Below are positions 5,583 through 12,501 of a stretch of DNA of 12,624 nucleotides, one piece after another. Every line of letters starts with the position of its first letter. Position 1 is the stretch's first letter. The DNA is from Sulfotelmatobacter sp049792875 (GTDB taxonomy: Bacteria > Acidobacteriota > Terriglobia > Terriglobales > Acidobacteriaceae): NCBI GenBank assembly GCA_049792875.1, contig JBARBI010000246.1, positions 1 to 12,624 on the forward strand, in the 5' to 3' direction. Position numbers and translations under genes: made by a program. Below the pieces are notes generated by a model, which was not told the origin of the DNA, did not search any database, and was given only the letters and a program-made list of their open reading frames with translations.

Positions 5583-7037
5583 TCAAGCGTGTGGTCCCAT
5601 GTACGCAGGCTGTATAGTGACGCTGCGGGTCGCCTTTCTGCACATTGCTTGGACCATGCCCCGGAAAATCAAAATGTGAACGGGGTAAAGAACCCACCAA
5701 TAAAGTTCTCCCAACAATCCGCGCGGCTCAAACCAGGCGCAGCAGCGAACCAGCGTCCGGCCACTGGGCTGAGGAGAAACCAAGAACTCCAACCAGGCAC
5801 GACCCGGGAGCTTCATTTCTGCCCGCAGAAGCAGACGGCGGTCCGCCTCCAGATCCTGCACGTACCAAAAGTCAATGTGATCATTCTTGTTCAAGTGGGC
5901 GCTGCCGGAGCTGCGTTTCATACCAGCTCCTCCCAGGCATTGGTCCAGCCAACCGCGGATGCGCCACAAACTATTCGCATACAGATAGCCGTTCGAACCG
6001 CCGAGCTGTGTAATGACGGAGAACACGTCCTTTGGGGACGCGTCGGCGACCGCTTGGCGGATGTCGCACAGAACGCCGTCCCGCCGAGTGAATACGTGCG
6101 CAGGATGGCAAGGAAGAGTCTCTCTCAGGGAATCGTCCGGTAGCGTACGGGTCAGCGTCCTCTCAATGGCAGCCGCGTAACCCATGGGCCGTATTGCAGG
6201 GAACAACTCAGCAGCCCGGGCGCTTTTGCAGACTACCTCGGTGCGCAGGCCCTCAATCAGCGGGCGGGCGATCGACGTGGGAATTGGGGTCACCAAGCGC
6301 AACCAGTAGGAAGACAGTCGCGGCGTCAGGACGGGCACGCGGAGCAACCAGCGTCTGAGCCGCCGGGCTTGGGCATAGGTGAGCATCATGCTGCGGTAGG
6401 TTTCAGTCGTTGCGCCCCCGATTTCGATCACCTGACCGGTTGACTCTGGTGACTGCAGCACCGCGACCAGATAGTTGAGAACGTCATCGATGGCAATTGG
6501 CTGAGTGCGCGTAATCACCCAGCGGGGACAGATCATGACCGGCAGCCGCTCGGTCAGGTATCGAATCAACTCGAACGAAACACTACCATTGCCGACAATG
6601 ATGCCTGCGCGGAATTCAGTTACCGGCGGTCCGAACCTGCGTAGAGCTGCTCCGGTTTCATGGCGACTCTTTAGGTGCGAGGAAATCTGTGATGTTTCGG
6701 ACGCGAGTCCGCCCAGGTAGATGATCCGGCTTACTCCTGCTTGCCGGGCCGCCACGGCGAAGCTGTGGGCGGCGAGCCGGTCGCGCTCCTGAAAATCTCC
6801 ACCGGAGGCTGACATGGAGTGAATCAGATAGTAGGCAACGTCGATGTCTTGCATTGCTGCGGCAACGCTCTCCGGTTGCAGTGCGTCGGCAACCACAATG
6901 CGAGTGCTCTCGGCCACTCGCGGGTCCACGCGCGAGGCGTCCCGCACCATACACGAGACTTCGTGTCCGGAAGCCACCAGACGCGGGATCAGCCTGCTGC
7001 CTACATATCCGGTCGCACCACTGACCAGAATTCTCAT
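5583..7037 (-). CDS. NAD(P)-binding SDR with C-terminal DUF2867 domain (YbjT-like)
   Basis: This 484-residue protein joins an atypical (extended) short-chain dehydrogenase domain to a DUF2867 domain. The nucleotide-binding motif GATGYVG is at residues 7-13 (GxxGxxG). YYLIHSM (69-75), RIIYLGG (104-110) and the GVSR region follow the pattern of NmrA/YbjT-type SDRs, where the canonical YxxxK catalytic pair is not obvious. The DUF2867 region spans about residues 325-470 (SLWRIRGWLDQCLGG, DFWYVQDLEADRRLLLRAEMKLPGRAWLEF, GLLGELYWWVLYPVHILIF). E. coli YbjT has the same architecture; its substrate is unknown. I placed the start at the ATG of MRILVSG rather than the frame opening at 7097, because GGGAG lies just upstream and the ATG overlaps the tspO stop as ATGA (7034-7037). 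That implies translational coupling to tspO. Confidence 0.88.
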   Translation of the reverse strand: MRILVSGATGYVGSRLIPRLVASGHEVSCMVRDASRVDPRVAESTRIVVADALQPESVAAAMQDIDVAYYLIHSMSASGGDFQERDRLAAHSFAVAARQAGVSRIIYLGGLASETSQISSHLKSRHETGAALRRFGPPVTEFRAGIIVGNGSVSFELIRYLTERLPVMICPRWVITRTQPIAIDDVLNYLVAVLQSPESTGQVIEIGGATTETYRSMMLTYAQARRLRRWLLRVPVLTPRLSSYWLRLVTPIPTSIARPLIEGLRTEVVCKSARAAELFPAIRPMGYAAAIERTLTRTLPDDSLRETLPCHPAHVFTRRDGVLCDIRQAVADASPKDVFSVITQLGGSNGYLYANSLWRIRGWLDQCLGGAGMKRSSGSAHLNKNDHIDFWYVQDLEADRRLLLRAEMKLPGRAWLEFLVSPQPSGRTLVRCCAWFEPRGLLGELYWWVLYPVHILIFRGMVQAMCRKATRSVTIQPAYMGPHA

Positions 7038-7519
7038 GCTGCTCCCAAGTTCATTCGCCAGATTTTGAAGTTCAGCAGCGCTGCAAAAGCGACCCACAGA
7101 GCGTAGGGCACCATGAGCCAGAAGGCGAGGCCGGAAACGGGCCGGAACGCCACGGCAGTTGCGACAATCGTACCGAGCAGGAAAACAATCTCAATCAGCG
7201 CGATTCCCGGCCGGCGCAGTGCAAAGAACAGCCCTGACCAGGCTACATTCAGCCCCAATTGGCCGAAGAACAGAGCCAGAGCAAATCTTGCACCGCTCCA
7301 CCCCGCTTTTCGCCAAACCAGCCAGGCACTCGTCGCCATCAAGAAATACAGAGCCGACCAAACCGGGGAGAAGATCCAGTTAGGTGGCTGGACGGAAGGC
7401 TTTCTGAGCTCTGCGTACCACGTGCCGACCGAGGACGACGTCCAGATGGATCCCAGCCCTGCCCCGCTGTAGCACAACAACAGAAAGAAGACGAGCATGA
7501 ACCAGCGGTTGTCAGACAT
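7034..7519 (-). CDS. tspO: TspO/MBR tryptophan-rich sensory protein
   Basis: This 161-residue integral membrane protein belongs to the TspO (peripheral benzodiazepine receptor) family, with five predicted transmembrane helices. Typical landmarks are W34-Y35..L..P41 followed by PPNWIFSPVWSALY (45-58), NVAWSGLFF (91-99) and PYALWVAFAALLNF (138-151). Family knowledge: TspO binds porphyrins and related tetrapyrroles, degrades protoporphyrin IX in light in some bacteria, and modulates stress and photosynthesis gene expression. The ATG at 7519 is chosen over an in-frame TTG two codons upstream; GGAG sits 7 nt before it. The gene overlaps the photolyase 3' end by 8 bp (7512-7519) and the SDR start by 4 bp, so photolyase, tspO and SDR form one coupled unit. 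That context fits a role in tetrapyrrole or photo-oxidative stress. Confidence 0.93.
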   Translation of the reverse strand: MSDNRWFMLVFFLLLCYSGAGLGSIWTSSSVGTWYAELRKPSVQPPNWIFSPVWSALYFLMATSAWLVWRKAGWSGARFALALFFGQLGLNVAWSGLFFALRRPGIALIEIVFLLGTIVATAVAFRPVSGLAFWLMVPYALWVAFAALLNFKIWRMNLGAA

Positions 7520-8897
7520 GGCCAATCTCCAGTTGTCTCACATTCTGGATGTACTGATGGGAGTCGAACTTCTTCGAGGTGCTGGCGTATGACATATACC
7601 GAATCTGTCCGAAAACAGGCCTCTCGAACCAAGGCCGGTCGTGCTTGCCGACGATGGCCCAGGCAATCCCTGCGTAGCCGTTGGGGTCGCGGCCGTCGAG
7701 TTCATAACGATCATTGAGCCCAACGGCTCGTTGGTAAGCTGTTGCAACCGACGGACTCCACTCCAGGATTTTCTTGGCCCAGTACATCCGCACGTAGTTG
7801 TGCATCCAGCCCGTCAAGACCATCTGTTTCTGAGCAGCGTTCCATAGAGGATCATGAGTTTCAGCCTGCTCCAGTTGCGCCTCGCTGTAAACAATTGGAC
7901 GACGGTCGCCCGAGTGTTGGGCACAAGAGCGATCCGCCCAGGGCTCGAGGCATTCGAAGGAATCATAGTACGAGTTGTAGCGGACGAAATTCACGGAGAG
8001 CTCACGTCGGACGATCAATTGCTCCAGAAATGCCTGTTTCGCGGCGGCCGGTGCCGAAGCCGCATGCACCGCGTGTGCGATAGTGAGTGGGCCGATGTGG
8101 CCAAAGTGGAGGTATGGCGAGAGGCGGCTGGTTCCAGAAAGCTCCGGATGATTCCGGTCTTTAGAATAGTCTCGCAACCCTTGGTTGACGAAATCAGCAA
8201 GGATGCGCATGGCGTTCTTCGTCCCGCCCTGCCAGTTCTCTATCGGCGACACGGAGCGATCGAGCGACCAACCGACGGTGAAATCTGCATGCGCCGAAAG
8301 GGAATGCAGAGTCCGTGGCTTGTTCCAGGGTATTCGCGCTTTGACGACTTTCGTTGGAACGAGGAACTGAGGCAAGAGTTCCTGGAGTCGCGGGCGGATA
8401 GTGCGGGCGCCATAGTGCTCTTTACCCAACAGCCGCGAGGGCACGACGACGTCGGCATCAACGGTCCAGAGAGGTACTTTCAAATCCTGAGCGGCGCGAA
8501 CTCGCCAGTGCTCAGCTTCGCGGAAGGGATTTTCGTCGCCAATTACGATCGCCGGGCGGACCTGTTCACAAAACTTTGCAAGGCTGTGATCAGGACACGT
8601 CCGCAGGACAAAGCCGACATTACGCTTGGAGACTCCCTCTTCGATGTCCGGAATTCCGGAGGCGAGAAAGCGGTAGTGACGCAGATTAGCGTGCGGATAA
8701 AAAGGCACAGGAGCGAGGAAAGCCACGACCGGCTTGCCAAGTTCGTTGCCAAGCTCGACCGCCACATCCAAAGCTGGGTTATCCAATGCTCGCTGGGCGC
8801 GCTGCATCCAGTAGACTACGCACTCTCCTTCTGGATTCGGCGCTCCGGGTTTCCGCGCGGTGATGCGGGGATCGAGACTGAGTGTTTGGATTTCCAT
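7512..8897 (-). CDS. phr: Class II CPD photolyase (deoxyribodipyrimidine photolyase)
   Basis: This 461-residue flavoprotein uses blue or near-UV light to split cyclobutane pyrimidine dimers. An N-terminal alpha/beta photolyase domain (about 25-160) is followed by the helical FAD-binding domain. Class II signatures are visible: FLEQLIVRRELSVNF (290-304), LTGWMHNYVRMYWAKKILEW (361-380), NDRYELDGRDPNGYAGIAWAI (395-415) and HDRPWFERPVFGQIRYMSY (419-437). The frame is open upstream to 9053 but overlaps the DUF378 gene. I place the start at the ATG of MEIQTLSLDP (8897), which gives a normal class II length; the ribosome site there is weak (a close GGG only). It follows the DUF378 stop by 58 bp and overlaps tspO by 8 bp. 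The class call is firm and the exact start moderately so. Confidence 0.93.
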   Translation of the reverse strand: MEIQTLSLDPRITARKPGAPNPEGECVVYWMQRAQRALDNPALDVAVELGNELGKPVVAFLAPVPFYPHANLRHYRFLASGIPDIEEGVSKRNVGFVLRTCPDHSLAKFCEQVRPAIVIGDENPFREAEHWRVRAAQDLKVPLWTVDADVVVPSRLLGKEHYGARTIRPRLQELLPQFLVPTKVVKARIPWNKPRTLHSLSAHADFTVGWSLDRSVSPIENWQGGTKNAMRILADFVNQGLRDYSKDRNHPELSGTSRLSPYLHFGHIGPLTIAHAVHAASAPAAAKQAFLEQLIVRRELSVNFVRYNSYYDSFECLEPWADRSCAQHSGDRRPIVYSEAQLEQAETHDPLWNAAQKQMVLTGWMHNYVRMYWAKKILEWSPSVATAYQRAVGLNDRYELDGRDPNGYAGIAWAIVGKHDRPWFERPVFGQIRYMSYASTSKKFDSHQYIQNVRQLEIGHV

Positions 8898-8955
8898 CCC
8901 AAGTGAAGCAGGGGAGAACGCAAAGACGTTCGCCCCCGTCTTCCCGTATCTTCCT

Positions 8956-9198
8956 CTAGCGAGCGCGAGCCGGAGCCGACTCGTGTCCCCAGCGATGCTG
9001 AATGGCCTTGAAAGAGACAGCCTGGTACAGTGCCGCGAGGCCAACCAGGGCATAGACGACGGAACTGAGTGTTGAAGTTTCGCCGAATTTCATTCCGAAA
9101 ATAGCGGCCACCAGGTCGAAGTGCGCAACGCTTACCAGACCCCAGTTCAGTCCGCCAACTACAAGAAGCACAGCTGCAATCACATCTAACGTCTTCAT
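8956..9198 (-). CDS. DUF378 small membrane protein
   Basis: This 80-residue protein matches the DUF378 family: MKTLDVIAAVLLVVGGLNWGLV (1-22) forms the first membrane helix with the LNWGLV signature, and SSVVYALVGLAALYQAV (45-61) the second. A basic C-terminal tail follows. No function is known; the genes are often small inner-membrane proteins near stress genes. The start at 9198 is preferred to an ATG four codons earlier because that earlier ATG lies immediately before the strong GGAGG (plus-strand 9204-9208), which is placed 5 nt before the chosen ATG. The gene starts 16 bp after the FAS1 stop, so the two are very likely co-transcribed. Confidence 0.85.
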   Translation of the reverse strand: MKTLDVIAAVLLVVGGLNWGLVSVAHFDLVAAIFGMKFGETSTLSSVVYALVGLAALYQAVSFKAIQHRWGHESAPARAR

Positions 9199-9202
9199 CT
9201 TT

Positions 9203-9208
9203 TCCTCC
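9203..9208 (-). promoter_or_regulatory. Shine-Dalgarno deciding the DUF378 start
   Basis: On the minus strand this reads GGAGGA, 5 nt before the ATG at 9198. The alternative ATG at 9210 overlaps the upstream side of this site and has no site of its own. Confidence 0.7.
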
Positions 9209-9214
9209 ATTTAC

Positions 9215-9700
9215 TTAGTCTTTGGGTAGAAGCACAGTGTCGATCACGTGGATCACGCCGTTCGAAGCCAAAACATCAGCCTTTACCACCTTGGCGTCAT
9301 TGACCATGACGGTGCCGTCATTGACCGTCAGTTTCAGGTCCTGGCCATTGATGGTTTTCGCCGAAGAGAGTTTCACTACCTGCGCCGCAGTCACGTCGCC
9401 GGACACCACGTGGTAGAGCAGGATGGCCTTCAACTTCTCCTCGTTCTCGGGCTTGAGAAGCGACTCGACGGTGCCCGCCGGCAGCTTGCTGAAGGCTTCG
9501 TCTGTCGGAGCAAACACGGTGAAGGGTCCCTTGCCTTTCAGGGTGTCAGCCAGACCGGCGGCTTGAAGCGCCGTGGCCAACGTGTTGAAGGTTCCCGCGG
9601 CGACCGCGGTGTCAACGATGTCCTTTTGGGCGGAACCGGCGGCTGCCGGCATGGCGCTTACGAGGACGCTGAGAATCAATGCAAAACTCGCTACTTTCAC
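9215..9700 (-). CDS. Secreted fasciclin (FAS1) domain protein
   Basis: From the GTG at 9700 the product has 161 residues: a clean Sec signal peptide (VKVASFALILSVLVSAMPAAAG, cleavage near 21-24) and one FAS1 domain. FAS1 landmarks are KDIVDTAVAAGTFNTLATAL (26-45), the H1 motif FTVFAPTDEAF (60-70), LLYHVVSG with the conserved YH (94-101), and the H2 motif NGVIHVIDTVLLP (147-159). FAS1 proteins are extracytoplasmic adhesion or stress-associated proteins. Longer frames start at up to 9751, but they prepend a Lys/Arg-rich stretch before the signal peptide, while AAGGAG (plus-strand 9708-9713) sits 7 nt from this GTG. It is the first gene of the minus-strand operon and is followed 16 bp later by the DUF378 gene. 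The XRE-cupin regulator is transcribed divergently. Confidence 0.9.
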   Translation of the reverse strand: MKVASFALILSVLVSAMPAAAGSAQKDIVDTAVAAGTFNTLATALQAAGLADTLKGKGPFTVFAPTDEAFSKLPAGTVESLLKPENEEKLKAILLYHVVSGDVTAAQVVKLSSAKTINGQDLKLTVNDGTVMVNDAKVVKADVLASNGVIHVIDTVLLPKD

Positions 9701-9707
9701 GTTATGT

Positions 9708-9713
9708 CTCCTT
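9708..9713 (-). promoter_or_regulatory. Shine-Dalgarno supporting a GTG start for FAS1
   Basis: The minus strand reads AAGGAG, 7 nt upstream of the GTG at 9700. Together with the clean signal peptide that begins there, this decides the start against the three upstream ATGs. Confidence 0.65.
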
Positions 9714-9782
9714 GTTTTCATTTTCTTGTTCATCTCTGTTTTCTGTTGCACTTTTTCCCGGTTGCTGTATTAACTATAGAGA

Positions 9783-9806
9783 ACAATTATTGTCGCAACA
9801 CGACAA
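9783..9806. promoter_or_regulatory. Two overlapping palindromes, candidate operator between FAS1 and the XRE-cupin gene
   Basis: ACAATTATTGT (9783-9793) is a perfect 11-bp palindrome. TTGTCG-CAACA-CGACAA (9790-9806) is a perfect 6+5+6 inverted repeat. They lie in the divergent control region and cover the spacer and -10 of the candidate operon promoter, as expected for a repressor site. The neighbouring XRE-cupin protein is the likely ligand; this is inference. Confidence 0.5.
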
Positions 9807-9814
9807 GGAAACAA
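9786..9814 (-). promoter_or_regulatory. Candidate promoter of the FAS1-photolyase operon
   Basis: Read on the minus strand, TTGTTT (plus 9809-9814) and AATAAT (plus 9786-9791) are separated by exactly 17 bp. The -10 matches TATAAT at five of six positions and the -35 is weak. Both palindromes of the region fall on this promoter. The implied leader before the GTG at 9700 is about 80 nt. Confidence 0.4.
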
Positions 9815-9889
9815 TACCCTGCAATTCATGTGAGTGGCAGTCAAAACTCCAATCCGCTATTGCACTGGTGGGAAAACGAGGAAAAGCGA

Positions 9890-10474
9890 GTGGTCAATAA
9901 CACAATTGTCGAAGGGCTTCGGCCCTATGCCTTGGGCGAGAAACTGCGGACCCTGCGGCTGCGAAAGAGCATGGGTCTGGTTGAATTGGGAAAGCATACC
10001 GGCCTTTCGGCGGCGATGCTCTCAAAACTGGAACGTGGCAAGCTGTTTCCCACACTCCCCACGCTGCTTCGGATTGCACTAGTGTTCGGTGTCGGGCTGG
10101 AGTATTTCTTCACTGACGAGCGCAAGCGTCACGTGGTGGCGATTGCGCGCAAAAAAGAACGCTTGCGGTTTCCGGACAGTCCTGGCGGAGGGAGCATCGC
10201 GTACAACTTCGAGAGCCTGGACTTCAACGCTACAGAACGCAAGCTAAATGCTTTCTACGCGGAATTCGAACCCATCTCCTCCGAGAAGGTGAAGCCTCAC
10301 CAGCACCCGGGCGTGGAATTGCTTTATCTAATCTCCGGAAAACTGGAGCTTACGATCGGTTCCGAGACGTTCAACCTCGAAACAGGGGATGCCGTGTACT
10401 TCGATTCGGGAGTGCGTCACAGCTATCACCGTGCCAGTAAAGGTCCATGCACTGGCGTGATTGTGACGGCATGA
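9890..10474 (+). CDS. XRE-family transcriptional regulator with C-terminal cupin
   Basis: This 194-residue DNA-binding regulator has an N-terminal helix-turn-helix of the XRE/HTH_3 type (about 16-72: GEKLRTLRLRKSMGLVELGKHTGLSAAMLSKLERGKLFPTLPTLLRIALVF) and a C-terminal cupin_2 barrel (about 125-192). Possible metal-binding cupin residues are H138, H140, E143 (HQHPGVELLYLISG) and H177. In this family the cupin senses a small ligand or metal and the HTH controls nearby genes. The frame is open much further upstream (to 9248), but that part is antisense to the FAS1 gene. I chose the GTG at 9890 because GAGGA (9878-9882) is 7 nt upstream and it is the first start that precedes the HTH. It is divergent from the FAS1-photolyase operon, making it the probable local regulator. 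Confidence 0.87.
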   Translation: MVNNTIVEGLRPYALGEKLRTLRLRKSMGLVELGKHTGLSAAMLSKLERGKLFPTLPTLLRIALVFGVGLEYFFTDERKRHVVAIARKKERLRFPDSPGGGSIAYNFESLDFNATERKLNAFYAEFEPISSEKVKPHQHPGVELLYLISGKLELTIGSETFNLETGDAVYFDSGVRHSYHRASKGPCTGVIVTA

Positions 10475-10541
10475 CCAGTAGGTCAGGATCCACGCAGCTA
10501 TTCTCCGACAGTAACCCTCACGGTACAGATAGTCTGCATCC

Positions 10542-10694
10542 CGGGTGAAGGAATTGTGACGCCGGTGTGACGCAAAACCTGCCATCACTGCCGAAGCTGA
10601 CATCATTGACACTTCGCAGCGACTGATTTCAAATAAGTTGTCTGTTTGCAATGCAGTCCGGCAAAATTCGGCTTACAGGTCCGGCTGCCACAAA
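10542..10694 (+). repeat. Long dispersed direct repeat, copy 2
   Basis: This is the same orientation as copy 1 (3698-3848) and about 89 percent identical over the core, with one extra A in the run near 10663-10666. It keeps both terminal arms, TTGTGACGCCGG (10554-10565) and CCGGCTGCCACAA (10681-10693), and the tandem TGTGACGC pair. A third left-end-like sequence, TTGTGACGCTGCTGTGAGGC, follows at 10731-10750. The two copies flank the entire photolyase/TspO/CDGSH block and its regulator. Confidence 0.85.
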
Positions 10695-10841
10695 GCTTTC
10701 CTTTCAATCACTCGAAGCCAGCAATTCCCATTGTGACGCTGCTGTGAGGCGCTTCGGCAGTAGCAATCGGCACCACCGTGTCGGCTGCGGACCAGCGAAC
10801 TTGCATCGCCCCGGCCATCCAAGGGAGGCCAACCCATAAAA

Positions 10842-10857
10842 GTGATATATACATCAC
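10842..10857. promoter_or_regulatory. hipBA operator O1
   Basis: GTGATATATACATCAC is a 16-bp palindrome with one mismatched pair. It is identical to the second site except at one position, and its centre is exactly 40 bp upstream, close to four helical turns. This pattern suggests cooperative binding by a dimeric HipB. Confidence 0.75.
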
Positions 10858-10864
10858 AAATGTA

Positions 10865-10893
10865 TTGAAAATCGTTAAAAAGTGATGTATACA
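10865..10893 (+). promoter_or_regulatory. Candidate hipB promoter giving a leaderless mRNA
   Basis: TTGAAA (10865-10870, five of six to the -35 consensus) is followed after a 17-bp spacer by TATACA (10888-10893, four of six). Transcription would start about 7 nt later, at or next to the ATG at 10901. No Shine-Dalgarno precedes that ATG, in agreement with a leaderless message. The -10 lies inside operator O2. Confidence 0.6.
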
Positions 10894-10897
10894 TCAC
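10882..10897. promoter_or_regulatory. hipBA operator O2
   Basis: GTGATGTATACATCAC is a perfect 16-bp palindrome covering the -10 hexamer and ending 3 bp before the hipB start codon. Occupancy would block RNA polymerase, as expected for HipB autorepression. Confidence 0.78.
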
Positions 10898-10900
10898 ATT

Positions 10901-11155
10901 ATGCAGACGCTGGCAGAACTGGGCGAAGCGGTCTCAACCAGACGAAAGGCTCTTGGGCTGAACCAGAGCGAGGTTTCCTTGCGCTCTGGCATCACGAGGG
11001 AATCCCTGGTGCGCCTTGAACGAGGACAGGTATCGGAGTTCGGTTCCCGCAAACTCCTGGCGGTACTCGCCGTGCTGGGCCTTGAAATGAGTTTCACCGA
11101 GGTAGGAGCCTCAGGTACCCTCGACGAGCTGCGGCGCGAACGGGGTGGTGCTTGA
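10901..11155 (+). CDS. hipB: HipB-like antitoxin / autorepressor
   Basis: This 84-residue XRE-type DNA-binding protein has a helix-turn-helix at about residues 10-65 (LGLNQSEVSLRSGITRESLVRLERGQ). It resembles E. coli HipB in size and fold, and it immediately precedes and overlaps a hipA gene. The known role of HipB is to bind and neutralise the HipA kinase and to repress the shared promoter together with it. Two palindromic operators and the promoter lie directly upstream. The ATG at 10901 has no Shine-Dalgarno and probably starts a leaderless mRNA. The C-terminal tail (DELRRERGGA) is short and charged. The stop overlaps the TTG start of hipA as TTGA (11152-11155). Confidence 0.85.
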   Translation: MQTLAELGEAVSTRRKALGLNQSEVSLRSGITRESLVRLERGQVSEFGSRKLLAVLAVLGLEMSFTEVGASGTLDELRRERGGA

Positions 11156-12501
11156 AGCTGAATGTCCACCTCCTCGGTCGCCACGTTGGCATTCTTGAAC
11201 AAGTCGGCGACTTCAAGAGCGTGATGACTTACGTTCCAGACGTGGCGCCGGAGAACCTCGTCTCTTTGACGATGCCCGTCCGCACCGAATCGTACCCGTG
11301 GGACGACCAACTTCACCCCATTTTCCAGATGAACCTTCCGGAGGGCTACCTTCTGCAGGTCTTGCAGGAGGAATTCGGACCGCATATCGGCGCGAGCCCA
11401 GTCGCACTTCTCTCCGTTATCGGTCGAAACATGGTTGGAAGGCTCCAGGTCGCTCCACCGGGGGCCGCGCTGGACGAGCCAGCAAAACCGATCGAAGTTG
11501 CCGAGCTACTGAAGGGAGACAACTCGGAGGAGGCATTTTCGCAGCTGGTTCGGGAACACGCAAAGAGCGGCGTTTCAGGCGTCCTGCCGAAGTTCTTAGA
11601 CACCGAACAAAGGAAACAAGTCGGGCTGGGGCCGCACAAGAAGGCTTCGTTGCTGACCCACGAGCACATCATCAAAGGGTCATCCAGCAAGCTTCCGTTC
11701 GCGACTGCCAACGAGCACTTGTGCATGCAGGTGGCAGCGAGGGTTGTCGAATGTGCGAAAACCGAACTCTCTCAGGACGGCAATGTTCTCGTGGTGCGCC
11801 GGTTCGACGTCGATGAGAACGGGAAACCGTTCAGAGCATTGGAAGATTTTTGTGCGCTACTCGGACTTCGGCCATCCGCGAAATACGAAACGACATGGGA
11901 GCGAATCGCGAAGGCGGTTCGGACCTATGTGCCGGGCGGAGATCAGCGCGAGACCTTCCAGAAGCTGACCACAATCCTGCTGTTGACGTACGCGCTGAGG
12001 AACGCTGACTGCCACTCGAAGAATTTGGCATTGCTATACACGTCAAGAACGGACGCACGTCTCGCACCCGCGTACGACTTCTTCACGACTTCAGTTTACG
12101 AGGGTTATCAGAACAATCCCCCCGGAATCAGTTTCATGGGGAGGAAGACTTGGTTGCCCGGAAAAACTCTGGGCACTTTTATTACTTCCACCTTTGGCAT
12201 TTCTCAACGCGAGCAGAAGGAAATCCTGGAGCGCATCAGTGATGCGGTGGCAGATACCGCTCCTGCCGCTCGTGAAGTAATGAAGAGCCTGGCAGGTTTT
12301 ACGAACACTGGAAAACGGATGCTAGCTGCATGGAGCGAGGGAGTGAGTGTGCTGCGCGATTCCCGTATGTACGGCTTGAGCCCGTGGAAGTCGGCCGCAG
12401 CTTTCGAGGGAATCTCCGACCCACCGAAACTCAAAAACCCGCGAACCCTCATCGGTCGCTCGGAGTTATTGGCTCACCGTACCAAATCCAAATCTATATA
12501 G
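11152..12501 (+). CDS. hipA: HipA-family serine/threonine kinase toxin
   Basis: This 449-residue protein is close to the length of E. coli HipA (about 440) and covers the full toxin, including the N-terminal subdomain (1-100, NLPEGYLLQVL at 61-71). HipA phosphorylates a target, glutamyl-tRNA synthetase in E. coli, causing growth arrest and persistence. Kinase landmarks are the glycine-rich loop SGVSGVLPKF (139-148), HIIKGSSSKLPFATANEH (172-189) for nucleotide binding, VVRRFDVDENGK (214-225), catalytic NADCHSKN (284-291, with D286, H288, K290 and N291), and APAYDF (306-311, D309 as metal-binding Asp). All key residues are present, so it looks active. The loop departs from the usual GxQxK pattern. 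The TTG start overlaps the hipB stop by 4 bp, with GGGGTGG just upstream as ribosome site, so translation is coupled to the antitoxin. Confidence 0.9.
   Translation: MKLNVHLLGRHVGILEQVGDFKSVMTYVPDVAPENLVSLTMPVRTESYPWDDQLHPIFQMNLPEGYLLQVLQEEFGPHIGASPVALLSVIGRNMVGRLQVAPPGAALDEPAKPIEVAELLKGDNSEEAFSQLVREHAKSGVSGVLPKFLDTEQRKQVGLGPHKKASLLTHEHIIKGSSSKLPFATANEHLCMQVAARVVECAKTELSQDGNVLVVRRFDVDENGKPFRALEDFCALLGLRPSAKYETTWERIAKAVRTYVPGGDQRETFQKLTTILLLTYALRNADCHSKNLALLYTSRTDARLAPAYDFFTTSVYEGYQNNPPGISFMGRKTWLPGKTLGTFITSTFGISQREQKEILERISDAVADTAPAAREVMKSLAGFTNTGKRMLAAWSEGVSVLRDSRMYGLSPWKSAAAFEGISDPPKLKNPRTLIGRSELLAHRTKSKSI

Larger units (their letters stand above)
10475..10900. other. Intergenic region between the XRE-cupin gene and hipB
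   Basis: No gene is supported here; the minus-strand frame at 10328-10651 merely reads through the repeat. The region contains copy 2 of the long repeat (10542-10694), a third isolated match to its left end (10731-10750), and the hipB promoter with two operators (10842-10897). From 10751 to 10840 nothing is recognised apart from a purine-rich AAGGGAGG at 10821-10828 with no start codon in range. Confidence 0.6.

Noticed and set aside
7854..8906. 350-codon plus-strand frame opposite the photolyase gene
   Set aside because: It is antisense to a recognisable photolyase and shows no family resemblance; it is a by-product of codon bias.
9248..9889. Long upstream extension of the XRE-cupin frame (408 residues in all)
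   Set aside because: It runs antisense through the FAS1 gene, which has a clear domain and signal peptide; the GTG at 9890 with its ribosome site gives a normal-length regulator.
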